NCBI GenBank assembly: GCA_029256105.1
Contig: JAQSYO010000009.1
Span: 1 to 64,000, forward strand
DNA: 64,000 nucleotides
Source of the DNA: Herbinix sp.
GTDB taxonomy: Bacteria > Bacillota > Clostridia > Lachnospirales > Lachnospiraceae
Direction of reading: 5' to 3'
The notes below the pieces were generated by a model. That model made no database searches and was not told where the DNA came from. It saw nothing but the letters and a program-made list of their open reading frames with translations. Below are positions 35,482 to 44,533 of this stretch, piece by piece; the first letter of the stretch is position 1, and each line of letters starts with the position of its first letter. Position numbers and translations under genes: made by a program.

Positions 35482-35560
35482 ATAAATAAAGGGTATTGCA
35501 TATTCATATATAACTCCCATTATTATGAGAGACAATGAAATGCAATACCCTTTATTTATA
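35482..35560. terminator. 20-bp perfect inverted repeat between convergent genes
   Basis: Arms at 35482-35501 and 35540-35559 are fully complementary (core AAAGGGTATTGCAT), with a 38-base loop. It separates the hydrogenase-protease operon from the convergent small-protein genes and suits a bidirectional terminator. The GGGTATTGCATA core recurs at 53148. Confidence 0.75.
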
Positions 35561-35597
35561 CTATGTTTAGCTTGTTATCATTGGATATGAAAAGCAA

Positions 35598-36035
35598 CTA
35601 TACTGCATTATGGCAGAAAGCGGCAATTCTATCAACGGGTATATCACATACAGAGCCTACCAGACGCCTTGGTCTTCTATCTCTATCGCGGTCTCTATCG
35701 CGGTCTCTATCACGGTCTCTATCTCGATCCCTACAACCATCGCTACATCCTCTGTCACTGCGATCACTACATCCTCTGTCACTGCGATCGTCATCAAAGT
35801 CACCACAGATAACCTCTGAAAGTGGATTAGTAGGTGCTATCCCTTGCTCGGTTACTAGTCGTACAAAACATGGATTAACAGATAAGATTACGCCGGTAAA
35901 CCCGCAACCGGATGCTCCACCACTAGTGGTAAATATAGTTACTGTTTCACCGATAAATTCTCTGATGTGTCTGACTAAACCTGAATTTCTTGAGCTACTT
36001 GACTCATTAAATATGCTTTCACTACCTCTCGACAT
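35598..36035 (-). CDS. Small Cys-containing protein with Arg-Asp repeat tract (paralog 1)
   Basis: A protein of 145 residues starting MSRGSESIF; AGGAGG (minus strand, complement at 36044-36049) fixes this start. The conserved core REFIGETVTIFTTSGGASGC, GFTGVILSVNPCFVRLVTE reads like two strands of an Sm/LSm-like barrel. It then has an insert of DRSDRGCSDRSDRGCSD plus about nine Asp-Arg pairs, and ends GSVCDIPVDRIAAFCHNAV. The neighbour at 36.1 kb has the same core with a short insert. The function is unknown. Cys-rich small proteins of this sort in clostridia may be spore-coat related, which is a guess. Confidence 0.75.
   Translation of the reverse strand: MSRGSESIFNESSSSRNSGLVRHIREFIGETVTIFTTSGGASGCGFTGVILSVNPCFVRLVTEQGIAPTNPLSEVICGDFDDDRSDRGCSDRSDRGCSDGCRDRDRDRDRDRDRDRDRDRRPRRLVGSVCDIPVDRIAAFCHNAV
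35655..35795. repeat. 12-bp coding repeat, Arg-Asp tract
   Basis: Within the small-protein gene, units of about 12 bases (plus-strand TCTCTATCGCGG) repeat and encode Arg-Asp pairs on the minus strand. An adjacent 30-base duplication encodes DRSDRGCS twice. Confidence 0.85.
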
Positions 36036-36122
36036 TTGAAATCCTCCTAATTTATAATATTTGGTGCTCATCTGCATTCCTGACAGATGAGATATCTTGT
36101 CATGCAATATGAATTTTTATTG

Positions 36123-36410
36123 TTAAACTGCGTTATGGCAGAAGGCAGCTATTTTATCTACTGGAATATCACATACGGAACCAACGTTTTGGCAGTGCCG
36201 ATCATCTCTATCTCTATAATCTCTTCTATCACCACAGATTTCTTCGCTGAGTGGATTTGTTGGTGCGGTACCCAGCCGAATAACTAACGTAACGAAGCAA
36301 GGGTTTACTCTTAAAAGTACTCCGGTAAAGCCACATCCGGAAGCACCACCGCTGGTGGTAAAGATGGTAACAGTTTCACCTATAAATCTACGTAATTCTT
36401 CTATTGTCAT
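36123..36410 (-). CDS. Small Cys-containing protein (paralog 2)
   Basis: A 95-residue paralog of the upstream gene's product, with core RRFIGETVTIFTTSGGASGC, GFTGVLLRVNPCFVTLV and the same ending GSVCDIPVDKIAAFCHNAV. The central insert is short (RRDYRDRDDRH). GGAGG precedes the ATG by about 8 bases on the minus strand. The order suggests tandem duplication, then expansion of the Arg-Asp tract in the other copy. Four cysteines are conserved between the copies, one being in GASGCGF. The function is unknown. Confidence 0.75.
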   Translation of the reverse strand: MTIEELRRFIGETVTIFTTSGGASGCGFTGVLLRVNPCFVTLVIRLGTAPTNPLSEEICGDRRDYRDRDDRHCQNVGSVCDIPVDKIAAFCHNAV

Positions 36411-36737
36411 TATTAATTCCTCCTTTATATTTTTTCTGATTGGATCTGAAATAAGTATTTATCAGAAGCCTACTATATACTATGCATAAATCCTTAATAT
36501 GCGACAAAATAATATATAATACATTAAAAATATCGTAGGAAATTTAGGTATTTAGAAATATAAATTACCACAGAAGTGTTATCGAAAATTTGGATAGTTC
36601 TACCTCCTTTTCTAATAATAGATAAAGATCAGCATTGTAATTTTGCTGTCTTGAAAGTATAATATAGGAATGATAACCCATTATTTTGTAACTATGGATG
36701 ACTATTGGAACTATACTTAAGAGATGGAGCGATGATT
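36411..36737 (+). other. Divergent intergenic spacer
   Basis: No gene was seen. The left part would carry the promoter of the minus-strand pair; GCATATT and GCATAGTAT lie near 36485-36505 on the minus strand but their spacing (11 bases) is short for sigma-E. The right part carries the hemerythrin promoter listed separately. Confidence 0.4.
36635..36663 (+). promoter_or_regulatory. Sigma-A type promoter for the hemerythrin gene
   Basis: TTGTAA (36635-36640), a 17-base spacer and a perfect TATAAT (36658-36663). The leader to ATG 36738 would be about 68 bases. Confidence 0.65.
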
Positions 36738-37127
36738 ATGTATGAGATGAAACCGGATTATTACACAGGTATTGAATTTATTGATCAGGAGCATACAAAA
36801 CTATTTGCTATTGCAAATGAAGCTTATGAATTATTAATGAATCAATTTATACCGGATAAATATGATTATATTGTTCGGGTAATAGAAAATTTGAAGGATT
36901 ATACGAAATATCATTTTCAGCATGAGGAAGAGTATATGGAAAGTAAGGGATATAAAAGAATTCTGTCACAGAAGGTGGCACACAATGATTTTATTGATAA
37001 ATTAACCAGTTTTGATACTGATAATATTGATGAAAATCAAAAGGCTTCCTTACTGGAATTACTCGATTTTTTAAATAATTGGTTAGTAGAACATATTTAT
37101 AAAAAAGACAAGCTGATAGCGGAATAG
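36738..37127 (+). CDS. Bacteriohemerythrin (single-domain)
   Basis: A 129-residue four-helix bundle that binds O2 at a non-heme di-iron site. The ligands are in order: His in GIEFIDQEHTKLF, His and Glu in YTKYHFQHEEEYM, His in KVAHNDFID, and His-Asp in WLVEHIYKKDK. In anaerobes it serves O2 sensing, scavenging or storage. ATG 36738 is chosen (GATGGAG about 9 bases before); ATG 36732 and a TTG at 36705 are alternatives. It is monocistronic with its own promoter and terminator. Confidence 0.93.
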   Translation: MYEMKPDYYTGIEFIDQEHTKLFAIANEAYELLMNQFIPDKYDYIVRVIENLKDYTKYHFQHEEEYMESKGYKRILSQKVAHNDFIDKLTSFDTDNIDENQKASLLELLDFLNNWLVEHIYKKDKLIAE

Positions 37128-37185
37128 GTTATTGTATATAGGAATACATACAAAGTAGAAACGATAAATCATTGTATTAGAAAAG

Positions 37186-37240
37186 AGGACTAAATTTATA
37201 CACTCACTTACATAGGGGGTTATAAATTTAGTCCTTTTTA
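37186..37240 (+). terminator. Rho-independent terminator after the hemerythrin gene
   Basis: Perfect 15-bp arms AGGACTAAATTTATA (37186-37200) and its complement (37221-37235) with a 20-base loop, followed by TTTTTAT. Confidence 0.9.
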
Positions 37241-37244
37241 TATA

Positions 37245-37380
37245 TTGACCTTTTCGCTCGTACATCTTTTTTATGTGTTGACCTTTTCGCTCGTACATCT
37301 TTTTTTATGAATTGACCTTTTCGCTCGTACATCTTTTTTTTATGTTTTTACCCTTTCACTTGTACATCTTTTTTATGTAT
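37245..37380. repeat. 33-35 bp tandem repeat, four copies, downstream of the hemerythrin terminator
   Basis: Units begin TTGACCTTTTCGCTCG near 37245, 37278 and 37312, with a degraded one near 37347, and each ends TACATC plus a T-run. The first copy follows the terminator T-run directly. Minus-strand reading gives repeated MYERKGQ, but no ribosome site was seen. Confidence 0.85.
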
Positions 37381-37670
37381 AACGTTTTTTGCATAAAATG
37401 CATACATAGTATTTACTTCATGCTTATTGTCATGAAATAAAAACGATTCTACGTTAGATGCATGATTACATTAATAAATGATGAGATATTTTAAGTAAAA
37501 GGTAATAAAACTGCGTTTCAATATTTACTTTTCAAAAATTAAATTAACTTGAGGTAAAAAAGTCAATTTTAAAGCTATAAGTGTAATCTAATTAGAGACA
37601 ATATAGATAAAACAACGGAAATAATAATAAAACAAGTAGATTAGTTGTACATAATTGTTATTATGCTATG

Positions 37671-37690
37671 GAATAAAAACGTTTCTATTC
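37671..37690. promoter_or_regulatory. Candidate LacI-family operator O1
   Basis: GAATAAAAACGTTTCTATTC is an 18/20 palindrome centred on CG, the form of a LacI/CcpA-type operator. It matches the element at 37836-37855 in 18 of 20 positions. A weaker 15/20 match is at 37435-37454. It lies about 240 bases before the solute-binding protein gene. Confidence 0.65.
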
Positions 37691-37827
37691 ACTTTAGTAC
37701 ACAATTTAATAGATTATATGCATATAATAGCACCTTGAGGTTAAAATGGAGTAATGAAACAAACAAAATTTATAAAATATTGAAGTAAACAGGGTATAAA
37801 ATGTATATAATGTATAATAAAAATAAT

Positions 37828-37863
37828 AAAAACAAGAATAAAAATGTTTTTATTCTTGTTTTT
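37828..37863. promoter_or_regulatory. Candidate LacI-family operator O2 in a 36-bp palindrome over the -35
   Basis: The 36-base segment is self-complementary except at its central TG. Its core GAATAAAAATGTTTTTATTC (37836-37855) matches O1. It overlaps the -35 of the promoter at 37856-37884, so a bound repressor would block transcription. Centres of O1 and O2 are 165 bases apart, suitable for looping. It could also form an RNA hairpin ending an upstream transcript. Confidence 0.65.
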
Positions 37864-37884
37864 ATTATTTGTTCGTTATATAAT
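37856..37884 (+). promoter_or_regulatory. Sigma-A type promoter of the beta-glucan transport operon
   Basis: TTGTTT (37856-37861), a 17-base spacer and a perfect TATAAT (37879-37884). The leader to the ATG at 37927 is about 35 bases and contains TAGGAGGT. Confidence 0.7.
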
Positions 37885-37926
37885 GTGCTTGTAGGAAAAA
37901 CTACTATATGAATTAGGAGGTTAAAT

Positions 37927-39555
37927 ATGAAAAAAACAAAGTTATTACTTGTTGCTTTACTTCTTATTAGTATGACCGCTGGACTATTAACGGGTTGTGG
38001 TAAGAAGTATGAAGCATTGAACTCGGACATATCGGGGGAAATTGATGTTATGGTTTGGTCTGGGTCCGGTGTTTATATGGAAGACATCGGTCATCAAAAC
38101 CTGACAGCAGCAGATTTTACAGGACAGAATGAAGCAGCCGTATTCGCTATGGCAAAGAAATTTAATGAGACCTACCCGAATATTAAGATTAATGTTTATG
38201 CAAAAGTAGGCGATCCTAATGGAAATGAAACTCCATGGGCACAGGAGCTTGAGAACTTCAAAGCAGAGCATGGCAAGTATCCTGACGTTTATGCATCGAC
38301 AGACTTACCTGGTGATGTTGCAAGAGGATTAGTTGCAGACTTATCCGTATTTGCAGATGACCCGGTATATAAATCCTTTAACACTTCTATTATGAGCATG
38401 ATGAATTATTATGGCTTCCAAGCTGGTCTTCCTCAATTCATTCAGCCTTGGGGTGTATATGTAAACAAGGAATTAGCAGAAACAAATAATATTGATATTC
38501 CTCCGGTTGATTGGAATATTGATGAGTATACCGCTTTCGCTACCTCCGGAGATAATAAAAACTTCTGGGGTGCTATGGATATTCCGATGAGCTTTATTAA
38601 TGTAGGCACAAAGGATATTAACTACTCCTTAAAGAATTATAGTGGCGAAGGTGATCATGTTAATTTGAATTCAGAAGCAGTAACCAGCCTGCTTGATTAT
38701 ATACCAAAATGGTCAAAATCCTCTATTTGGGCACAAAACGATATTGGTGCAGTACCTACCGAAATTATGGAAGCAAATGGATGGTGGAGTTATAATTTCT
38801 TTATTAATAACAAGTGTTTAACTAATGATGGAGATCCTTGGATGATGGGTGATGCTGCAAATCCGACGGAAGGACATTGGGGAACAGTGAAGTCGAACGA
38901 TTGGGATATCTATCCGAGACCAAGCACGGATTATCAAGAGAATACAATCGGTATCGTTCTTGATCCTATGGCTATCCACAACTATGCTATGGATGATGGA
39001 AATGCAGAATGGTCTGAAGAGGAGCAACAAGCTTTAAAGGTAGCTTATACCTTTGGCGCTTTCTGGTCAGGCAGCACAGAAAGTATGCAGGCTAGAGCAG
39101 ATCAGAAGTTTACAGATCAAGGTGTTGAGAAAACATGTTTAAATGACTCCTTCCCGCTTGTAACCGGCGATGCCTTTGATGATCAGATGAAGATTTGGTA
39201 TTCTTCTATTACACATCAACGTTTTGCTGATAAAGCAAAAATGCCTGGTTTCCAGAAGGTTCTTGAGCTATGGGAAAAAGGCCAGTTCTGGGATGTTTCC
39301 GACAAAGCATATCCTTACTTTATCATGGAAGATGGAACTAGAAAAGAAGCTGATTTTGAATGGAAATATATCTATAAACAAGAAATTACAGGTGCTTTTA
39401 GAGCGGACGCAAACTGGTTAGATCAGGTTAAGGCAAAGCTTCCGGATTGGAATACAGCAATTAACGAAAGATATATCTTAGCTGACCAGCAGTTAAGAGA
39501 TGGTCTTGGAGAATTCTATGGCTTTACAGAGGAAGACTTCAAAGCAAAGAAGTAA
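37927..39555 (+). CDS. Solute-binding lipoprotein of a carbohydrate ABC transporter
   Basis: A 542-residue family 1 binding protein. The signal peptide ends in the lipobox LLTGC (Cys24), so it is membrane-tethered outside the cell. Mature part: EIDVMVWSGSG, AMAKKFNETYPNIKINVYAK and YPDVYASTDLPGD form the first lobe, with many surface Trp/Tyr (PQFIQPWGVYVN, WWSYNFFINN), as expected for oligosaccharide binding. It is first in the operon, with a strong promoter and a downstream intercistronic hairpin, consistent with high expression. The ligand is probably a beta-glucan oligosaccharide, inferred from the downstream enzymes. Confidence 0.9.
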   Translation: MKKTKLLLVALLLISMTAGLLTGCGKKYEALNSDISGEIDVMVWSGSGVYMEDIGHQNLTAADFTGQNEAAVFAMAKKFNETYPNIKINVYAKVGDPNGNETPWAQELENFKAEHGKYPDVYASTDLPGDVARGLVADLSVFADDPVYKSFNTSIMSMMNYYGFQAGLPQFIQPWGVYVNKELAETNNIDIPPVDWNIDEYTAFATSGDNKNFWGAMDIPMSFINVGTKDINYSLKNYSGEGDHVNLNSEAVTSLLDYIPKWSKSSIWAQNDIGAVPTEIMEANGWWSYNFFINNKCLTNDGDPWMMGDAANPTEGHWGTVKSNDWDIYPRPSTDYQENTIGIVLDPMAIHNYAMDDGNAEWSEEEQQALKVAYTFGAFWSGSTESMQARADQKFTDQGVEKTCLNDSFPLVTGDAFDDQMKIWYSSITHQRFADKAKMPGFQKVLELWEKGQFWDVSDKAYPYFIMEDGTRKEADFEWKYIYKQEITGAFRADANWLDQVKAKLPDWNTAINERYILADQQLRDGLGEFYGFTEEDFKAKK

Positions 39556-39581
39556 TACATAACCGGTAGATAGCTACAGAA

Positions 39582-39634
39582 AGGGAATGTTGGAAACCCA
39601 CAATACGATTCGTACAAGGTTTGCAACATTCCCT
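39582..39634 (+). terminator. Intercistronic hairpin after the binding-protein gene
   Basis: AGGGAATGTTG (39582-39592) and its complement (39624-39634) form the outer stem, AAACC/GGTTT an inner one. There is no T-run, so mRNA protection or partial attenuation that favours the binding protein is more likely than full termination. Confidence 0.7.
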
Positions 39635-39656
39635 ATAAATAAGGGAGCGAGTTACA

Positions 39657-42617
39657 ATGATGAAAAGAAGAACCATTGTATCCATAGTACTTTTAGGCAT
39701 TGTTGCAGTTGCTGTTATAGCATCTGTATTTATTTTTAGAAAAAACGCAAACTATGTATCCGCTATAGATGAGAACAAGGTAGAAGCGGCCTATGACTTG
39801 TTGAATAATTCACTGAGCACAAAGGCGGTAACTTACACTGACTTTTTAGCTGACCAGGCAGAAGACTTTGGACAAGGAGACATATTTGCTAAGCCCGATG
39901 CCGGATTGAAAATAGAAAACTATGATGGGTTAGCAGTAACACTAGATTATAATGAATCAACAGAATATACCGTAGTTACCACTAAGCCAGGGCTTTATTA
40001 TTTGGTTTTAGACTATAAACCAATGGGAGATACCTTGGCTGACTTTATTATTGATGTAAAAATAAATGATACTAGAAGCTATGATGAAATGGAAAGTATT
40101 GCGTTACCCTTATTCTGGTCGGATGAAACCAAGGAATTTCCGACGGACCGATATGGGGATGAAACAGCACCGTATCAAGTAAGAAAAGATGAGTGGACAT
40201 CACTGCATTTGTATAATAATACATATTCCACAGCAGAACCATTATTGTTTTATTTTGAAGCCGGTGAGAACAAAGTAAAAATTAAAAACATATCCGGCAA
40301 TGGATTAGGGGTCGGTAATTTGAAAGCTGAAGTCCCCGTATATGATACACCTACTTATACCGAGTACCGTGGTGAGCATTCCGGTTCGTTGGTATCAGAA
40401 CTGATTTCTATCAATTCAGTGAATTATGTTGAAAAAAATACATCACAAGCGATCTATTCTTCTGAGAATAATCCTGCCTTATCACCTCACGACAGTGAAT
40501 ATAAAAAAATAAACACATTAACCTGGTCTGATGCCGGCTCTGAGATTACCTACGACTTTGAAGCACCGGTGGAAGGTCTCTACCATGTTGCATTTCATTA
40601 TAAAAATGCAAAGGAAGAGTTTGATGTTTTTAATACAATAAAAATTGATGGCGAAGTTCCTTTTCAAGAATTAGTTAATTATGGCTACAAATCGACTGAG
40701 AATAAATGGGCGAACGAAACTTTAAGTGATAAGGAAGGTATTCCTTATGAATTTTACCTTACCAAAGGAACTCATAGCATTACTTTACGTGCGGAGCAAG
40801 AGCCTGTTGTTCAGGCTTGGAATTATGCCAGACTGATTTCTAAACATGTATCTCAATTAGACTTAGAATTAACAAAGGTTACAGGCACCGAGAAGGATAA
40901 AAATCGAACCTGGCAAATGACCAGATACATACCGGAGATACCGGATTACTTAGCGGCATATGAGACCTTGATAAATGAGATTAAATATCTACTTCAGGAT
41001 TACACTCCGAATGGTACAAATTCTGCATTGATGTCCGAACTCGACAAAGCAATGGACTTTATCAATCAAATGGCAGAGTACCCTGACGAAATAGCTTTGT
41101 ATAAAATAAATCTTACGAAAGCTAGAGATAATTCAGTACTTAAGTCCATGAGTGATTTTACCTCAGAGCTGGTAACACAGGATTTTGCACTGGATATGAT
41201 ATATGTATATGGAAATAAGAAATTACCGAAAGCAAAAGTGAATGTCTTAGAGTCGGGTTGGAATAGTGTAAAAACTTTAGTGAATTCCTTTATTTCAGAC
41301 AAATTTGATACCAAAAATGATCCTGAAGTACTTAATATTTGGGTAAATAGAGCCATGACACATGTTGATTTACTCCAGAAAATGGCGGATACAGAATTTA
41401 CTCCGAAGACAGGAATTAAAGTCAAGATCTCCGTTATGCCCGATCAAAATAAATTAACCTTGGCAGCAGCTGCGGGTGGGACACCGGATATAGCACTCGG
41501 ATTAGGCTCCCATATACCCTTTGAGTTAGCAAGTCGTGGTGTATTATACGATATGACACAATTTGATGACTTTTGGACGGTAGAAGATCGATTTGTACCA
41601 GGAGCCTCTGTCTCTTATATTTATAACCAAGGAATTTATGCAATACCGGAGACTTATGATTTTCACGCTCTTATTTATAGAAAAGATATATTTGACAGCA
41701 TTGGACTCACACCACCGTCAACCTGGCAGGACGTAACGGATATGCTGCCTACCTTGCAACGATATGGCATGAATTTCTTTCATAATATCTCCGCTGGTGT
41801 TGGTTATAAGTGGTATTATCAGACCTCAGCTTTAATATTCCAAAACAACGGTGAATTATATACGGAGGACGGTCTCAGAACAGCGATTGATCAACCAAAT
41901 GCAGTAAAGGGAATTCAAGCACTCGGAGATTTGTTTATTGCATATTCACTCCCCAAAGAAGTAGTTTCCTTCTTTAACTCGTTCCGTTACGGTACTCTGC
42001 CAATTGGTATTGTTACTTTAAATGATTATATCTTAATCAAAAATGGTGCGCAGGAGTTAGAAGGCCAATGGGCATTAGCCCCCTATCCAGGAACGAAACA
42101 AGAGGACGGAACCATTTCCAGGTGGTTTATCGCGAATGGAACCGGAGGCGTAATCTTTAAGGATACCGATAAAGCAAAGGAAGCCTGGGATTTCTTAAAG
42201 TGGTGGACGGATTATGAAACTCAAGTGAACTATACCTACACCTTACAGTCTACCTATGGAAAGGCCTTTGTATGGTTATCCTCCAATGTCGATGCGGTAG
42301 CTGATTCTCCCATTGATCAAGCAGATAAACAAGTTATATTAGAGCAAATAAAATGGCTGCGAGATACGCCTAGAACACCGGGACAATATTTATTAGAGCG
42401 TTCCATATCCGATATCTGGAATGCAATGATTAATGATGGAACCTCAGCTCAGGTCGCAATCGATGAGAAGGTTATCGATATTAACCGTGAGATCAGGATT
42501 AAGATGAAAGAGTTAGGCTACTATGATGAAGCGGGTAACCTTTTGCGTCCGTATGTAATCCGTGATGTAGACTGGATTACAGAACAAATTGAAAAAGCGA
42601 AGCAGGAGGTAAAATAG
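39657..42617 (+). CDS. Giant membrane-anchored solute-binding protein with N-terminal sandwich modules
   Basis: 986 residues. An N-terminal transmembrane helix (about 7-26) without lipobox anchors it. Residues about 60-235 and 250-400 are two beta-sandwich, CBM-like modules ([40 protein letters not shown] plus [15 protein letters not shown]). Residues 410-590 are helical. Residues about 590-975 are a family 1 binding domain ([80 protein letters not shown]). Ordinary binding proteins are near 400-550 residues. It could deliver long glucan chains to the permease. ATG 39657 or 39660 may be used. Confidence 0.87.
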   Translation: MMKRRTIVSIVLLGIVAVAVIASVFIFRKNANYVSAIDENKVEAAYDLLNNSLSTKAVTYTDFLADQAEDFGQGDIFAKPDAGLKIENYDGLAVTLDYNESTEYTVVTTKPGLYYLVLDYKPMGDTLADFIIDVKINDTRSYDEMESIALPLFWSDETKEFPTDRYGDETAPYQVRKDEWTSLHLYNNTYSTAEPLLFYFEAGENKVKIKNISGNGLGVGNLKAEVPVYDTPTYTEYRGEHSGSLVSELISINSVNYVEKNTSQAIYSSENNPALSPHDSEYKKINTLTWSDAGSEITYDFEAPVEGLYHVAFHYKNAKEEFDVFNTIKIDGEVPFQELVNYGYKSTENKWANETLSDKEGIPYEFYLTKGTHSITLRAEQEPVVQAWNYARLISKHVSQLDLELTKVTGTEKDKNRTWQMTRYIPEIPDYLAAYETLINEIKYLLQDYTPNGTNSALMSELDKAMDFINQMAEYPDEIALYKINLTKARDNSVLKSMSDFTSELVTQDFALDMIYVYGNKKLPKAKVNVLESGWNSVKTLVNSFISDKFDTKNDPEVLNIWVNRAMTHVDLLQKMADTEFTPKTGIKVKISVMPDQNKLTLAAAAGGTPDIALGLGSHIPFELASRGVLYDMTQFDDFWTVEDRFVPGASVSYIYNQGIYAIPETYDFHALIYRKDIFDSIGLTPPSTWQDVTDMLPTLQRYGMNFFHNISAGVGYKWYYQTSALIFQNNGELYTEDGLRTAIDQPNAVKGIQALGDLFIAYSLPKEVVSFFNSFRYGTLPIGIVTLNDYILIKNGAQELEGQWALAPYPGTKQEDGTISRWFIANGTGGVIFKDTDKAKEAWDFLKWWTDYETQVNYTYTLQSTYGKAFVWLSSNVDAVADSPIDQADKQVILEQIKWLRDTPRTPGQYLLERSISDIWNAMINDGTSAQVAIDEKVIDINREIRIKMKELGYYDEAGNLLRPYVIRDVDWITEQIEKAKQEVK

Positions 42618-42619
42618 CG

Positions 42620-43558
42620 ATGGAGAATGTGCAAAAAAACCGACAGAAACTAACCATAGAAAAAAAGCAACGTTTCCATAGAGACGGTTTGAGAACCTTT
42701 CTTCTGCTGCTTCCTTATGGAGCATTGTTCTTAACCTTTATTGCAGTACCTGTTATTGTAGCAATCGGGCTTTCCTTTACTTATTTTGATGTTATTAATA
42801 CACCTAAATTTGCGGGTCTGGCCAACTATGTAAATTTAGTAACCCAGGATGAAGTATTCCTCAAATTTGTTATCCCGCAGACCTTTAAATATGCATTAAT
42901 CGTAGGGCCGGGAGGATATGTATTATCCTTTCTATTGGCATGGATGCTTACACAAATACAGCGAATCCCAAGGACCATACTGACACTAGCAATATTTACT
43001 CCATCCATGTTAGGTAATGTATTTATTACGATTATATGGAGGACGATTTTTTCAGGGGATCAAAGAGGTATCGTAAATAATTGGTTAATGAATCTAGGTG
43101 TCATTGACCAACCGATTATGTATTTGCTATCACCGGATTATTTATTGAATATTATGATATTCGTTTCCTTGTGGTCCTCTATGGGTATCGGATTTTTAGC
43201 GATGATATCCGGTATTCTTAATATTAACGAGGAGCTGTATGAAGCGGCATATGTAGATGGAATGAAAAACCGATTCCAAGAGATTATCTATATTACAATA
43301 CCTTCCATGAAGCCTCAGATGCTGTTTGGTGCAGTTATGGCGATTGTAAATGCCTTTAACATGGGCTATATTGGACCGGCTTTATCCGGTCAAAATCCAA
43401 CCCCGGGATTGGCAGGACAGTTAATCACCAACCACATCGATGATTATGGGTTCCTTCGGTATGAAATGGGATATGCGGCAGCAGTATCTGTAGTGCTTCT
43501 GCTCGTAGTTAGCTTGTTCTCGAAGTTTGCACACGGCCTATTTGGCGAGAAAGATTAA
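42620..43558 (+). CDS. ABC sugar transporter permease (MalF-like), first pair
   Basis: A 312-residue membrane protein with six helices. [20 protein letters not shown] is helix 1, and the cytoplasmic EAA loop reads [20 protein letters not shown], the contact for the ATPase. It starts 2 bases after the preceding stop with AGGAGG inside the upstream gene, and 13 bases before the second permease. No ATPase gene is in the window, so a shared MsmK/UgpC-type ATPase encoded elsewhere is expected. Confidence 0.93.
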   Translation: MENVQKNRQKLTIEKKQRFHRDGLRTFLLLLPYGALFLTFIAVPVIVAIGLSFTYFDVINTPKFAGLANYVNLVTQDEVFLKFVIPQTFKYALIVGPGGYVLSFLLAWMLTQIQRIPRTILTLAIFTPSMLGNVFITIIWRTIFSGDQRGIVNNWLMNLGVIDQPIMYLLSPDYLLNIMIFVSLWSSMGIGFLAMISGILNINEELYEAAYVDGMKNRFQEIIYITIPSMKPQMLFGAVMAIVNAFNMGYIGPALSGQNPTPGLAGQLITNHIDDYGFLRYEMGYAAAVSVVLLLVVSLFSKFAHGLFGEKD

Positions 43559-43571
43559 TATGGAGGTATAA

Positions 43572-44441
43572 ATGGCTAATTTACAAGGATCAAGGATAAA
43601 TCCAAAGCGATTTTCGCTTTCACAATTAAAATTTTATGTCATATTAATTCCATTGGGCATCTTTATGATATTACCGGTTGTCTTTTTAATTAATCAGGCA
43701 TTTAAACCACTTGGCGAATTGTATGCATTTCCGCCAACGATATTTGTAAAAAACCCTACGATGAAAAATTTTCAAGATTTATTTGCACTTTCCGGTACGA
43801 CGGGTGTACCAATGACAAGATATTTATTTAATTCCGTTATTATTTCGATCTTAACGATAATAATAAATTTGATTATTACCGTCAGTGCTGCCTATGCGTT
43901 TTCCAAGAAGAAATTCAGATTAAAAGGTGCATTATTTAATTTTAATCAGATGGCACTAATGTTTGTTGCTACTGCTGTTGCAGTTCCGAGATATATCGTT
44001 ATCGTTAATACTGGATTAATCAATAATTGGTTAGCACATATTTTGCCACTTATTGCAATGCCGGTTGCATTATTTTTGGTGAAGCAATTTGTCGATCAGA
44101 TCCCGGATGCATTGATTGAGGCGGCGGTCATGGATGGAGCAAAGGATTTTAAAATTATCCAAAAGGTTATTATTCCACTGGTGAGACCGGCTTTGGCTAC
44201 TACCGTAGTACTTACCTTCCAGGCTGTATGGCAGGCAACAGAAGCCTCGAATAATTTTATAACTAATGACACGATGAGAACGTTAGCGTTTTACTTGAAT
44301 TCGCTCTCAACAAATAATACGGTTGCAGCGACAGGTATGTCGGCGGCGGCAGCGGTACTTTTATTTCTACCAAATTTAGTTATATTTATTATAATGCAAT
44401 CGAAGGTTATGAACACCATGACACATTCCGGAATTAAATAG
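43572..44441 (+). CDS. ABC sugar transporter permease (MalG-like), first pair
   Basis: A 289-residue six-helix permease. FYVILIPLGIFMILPVVFLI is helix 1. NQAFKPLGELYAFPPTIFVK is the usual periplasmic loop of MalG relatives. The EAA loop is DALIEAAVMDGAKDFKIIQK. GGAGGT precedes the ATG. It forms a heterodimer with the preceding MalF-like protein. An 11-bp hairpin and a small upstream frame follow before the next gene. Confidence 0.93.
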   Translation: MANLQGSRINPKRFSLSQLKFYVILIPLGIFMILPVVFLINQAFKPLGELYAFPPTIFVKNPTMKNFQDLFALSGTTGVPMTRYLFNSVIISILTIIINLIITVSAAYAFSKKKFRLKGALFNFNQMALMFVATAVAVPRYIVIVNTGLINNWLAHILPLIAMPVALFLVKQFVDQIPDALIEAAVMDGAKDFKIIQKVIIPLVRPALATTVVLTFQAVWQATEASNNFITNDTMRTLAFYLNSLSTNNTVAATGMSAAAAVLLFLPNLVIFIIMQSKVMNTMTHSGIK

Positions 44442-44447
44442 GAGGCA

Positions 44448-44471
44448 GAGTGAAAGATAAATCTTTCACTC
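44448..44471 (+). repeat. 11-bp hairpin overlapping a possible small reading frame
   Basis: GAGTGAAAGAT (44448-44458) and ATCTTTCACTC (44461-44471) are perfect complements with a 2-base loop. It sits at the start of the frame at 44450-44533. Confidence 0.65.
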
Positions 44472-44533
44472 GTCAAATTTTGTGCTTTCAGCCCATAATT
44501 TGCAGGATGTTACAAGAATGGAGACAAAGATGA
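44450..44533 (+). CDS. Possible 27-residue upstream reading frame
   Basis: GTG at 44450 follows GGAGG by 4 bases. The frame reads MKDKSFTRQILCFQPIICRM and on to a TGA that overlaps the next gene's start as ATGA, a translational-coupling layout. The 5' end lies inside a hairpin. There is no recognisable family, so it may be a coupling leader or chance. Confidence 0.3.
   Translation: MKDKSFTRQILCFQPIICRMLQEWRQR

Noticed and set aside
35563..36039. Plus-strand 158-codon frame rich in Ser-Leu-Arg repeats
   Set aside because: It is the antisense of the Arg-Asp repeat gene, whose minus-strand frame has a good ribosome site and a matching paralog.
37083..37298. Minus-strand frame of 71 codons with repeated MYERKGQ
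   Set aside because: It runs through the tandem repeat and antisense over the terminator and hemerythrin end, with no ribosome site or family match.
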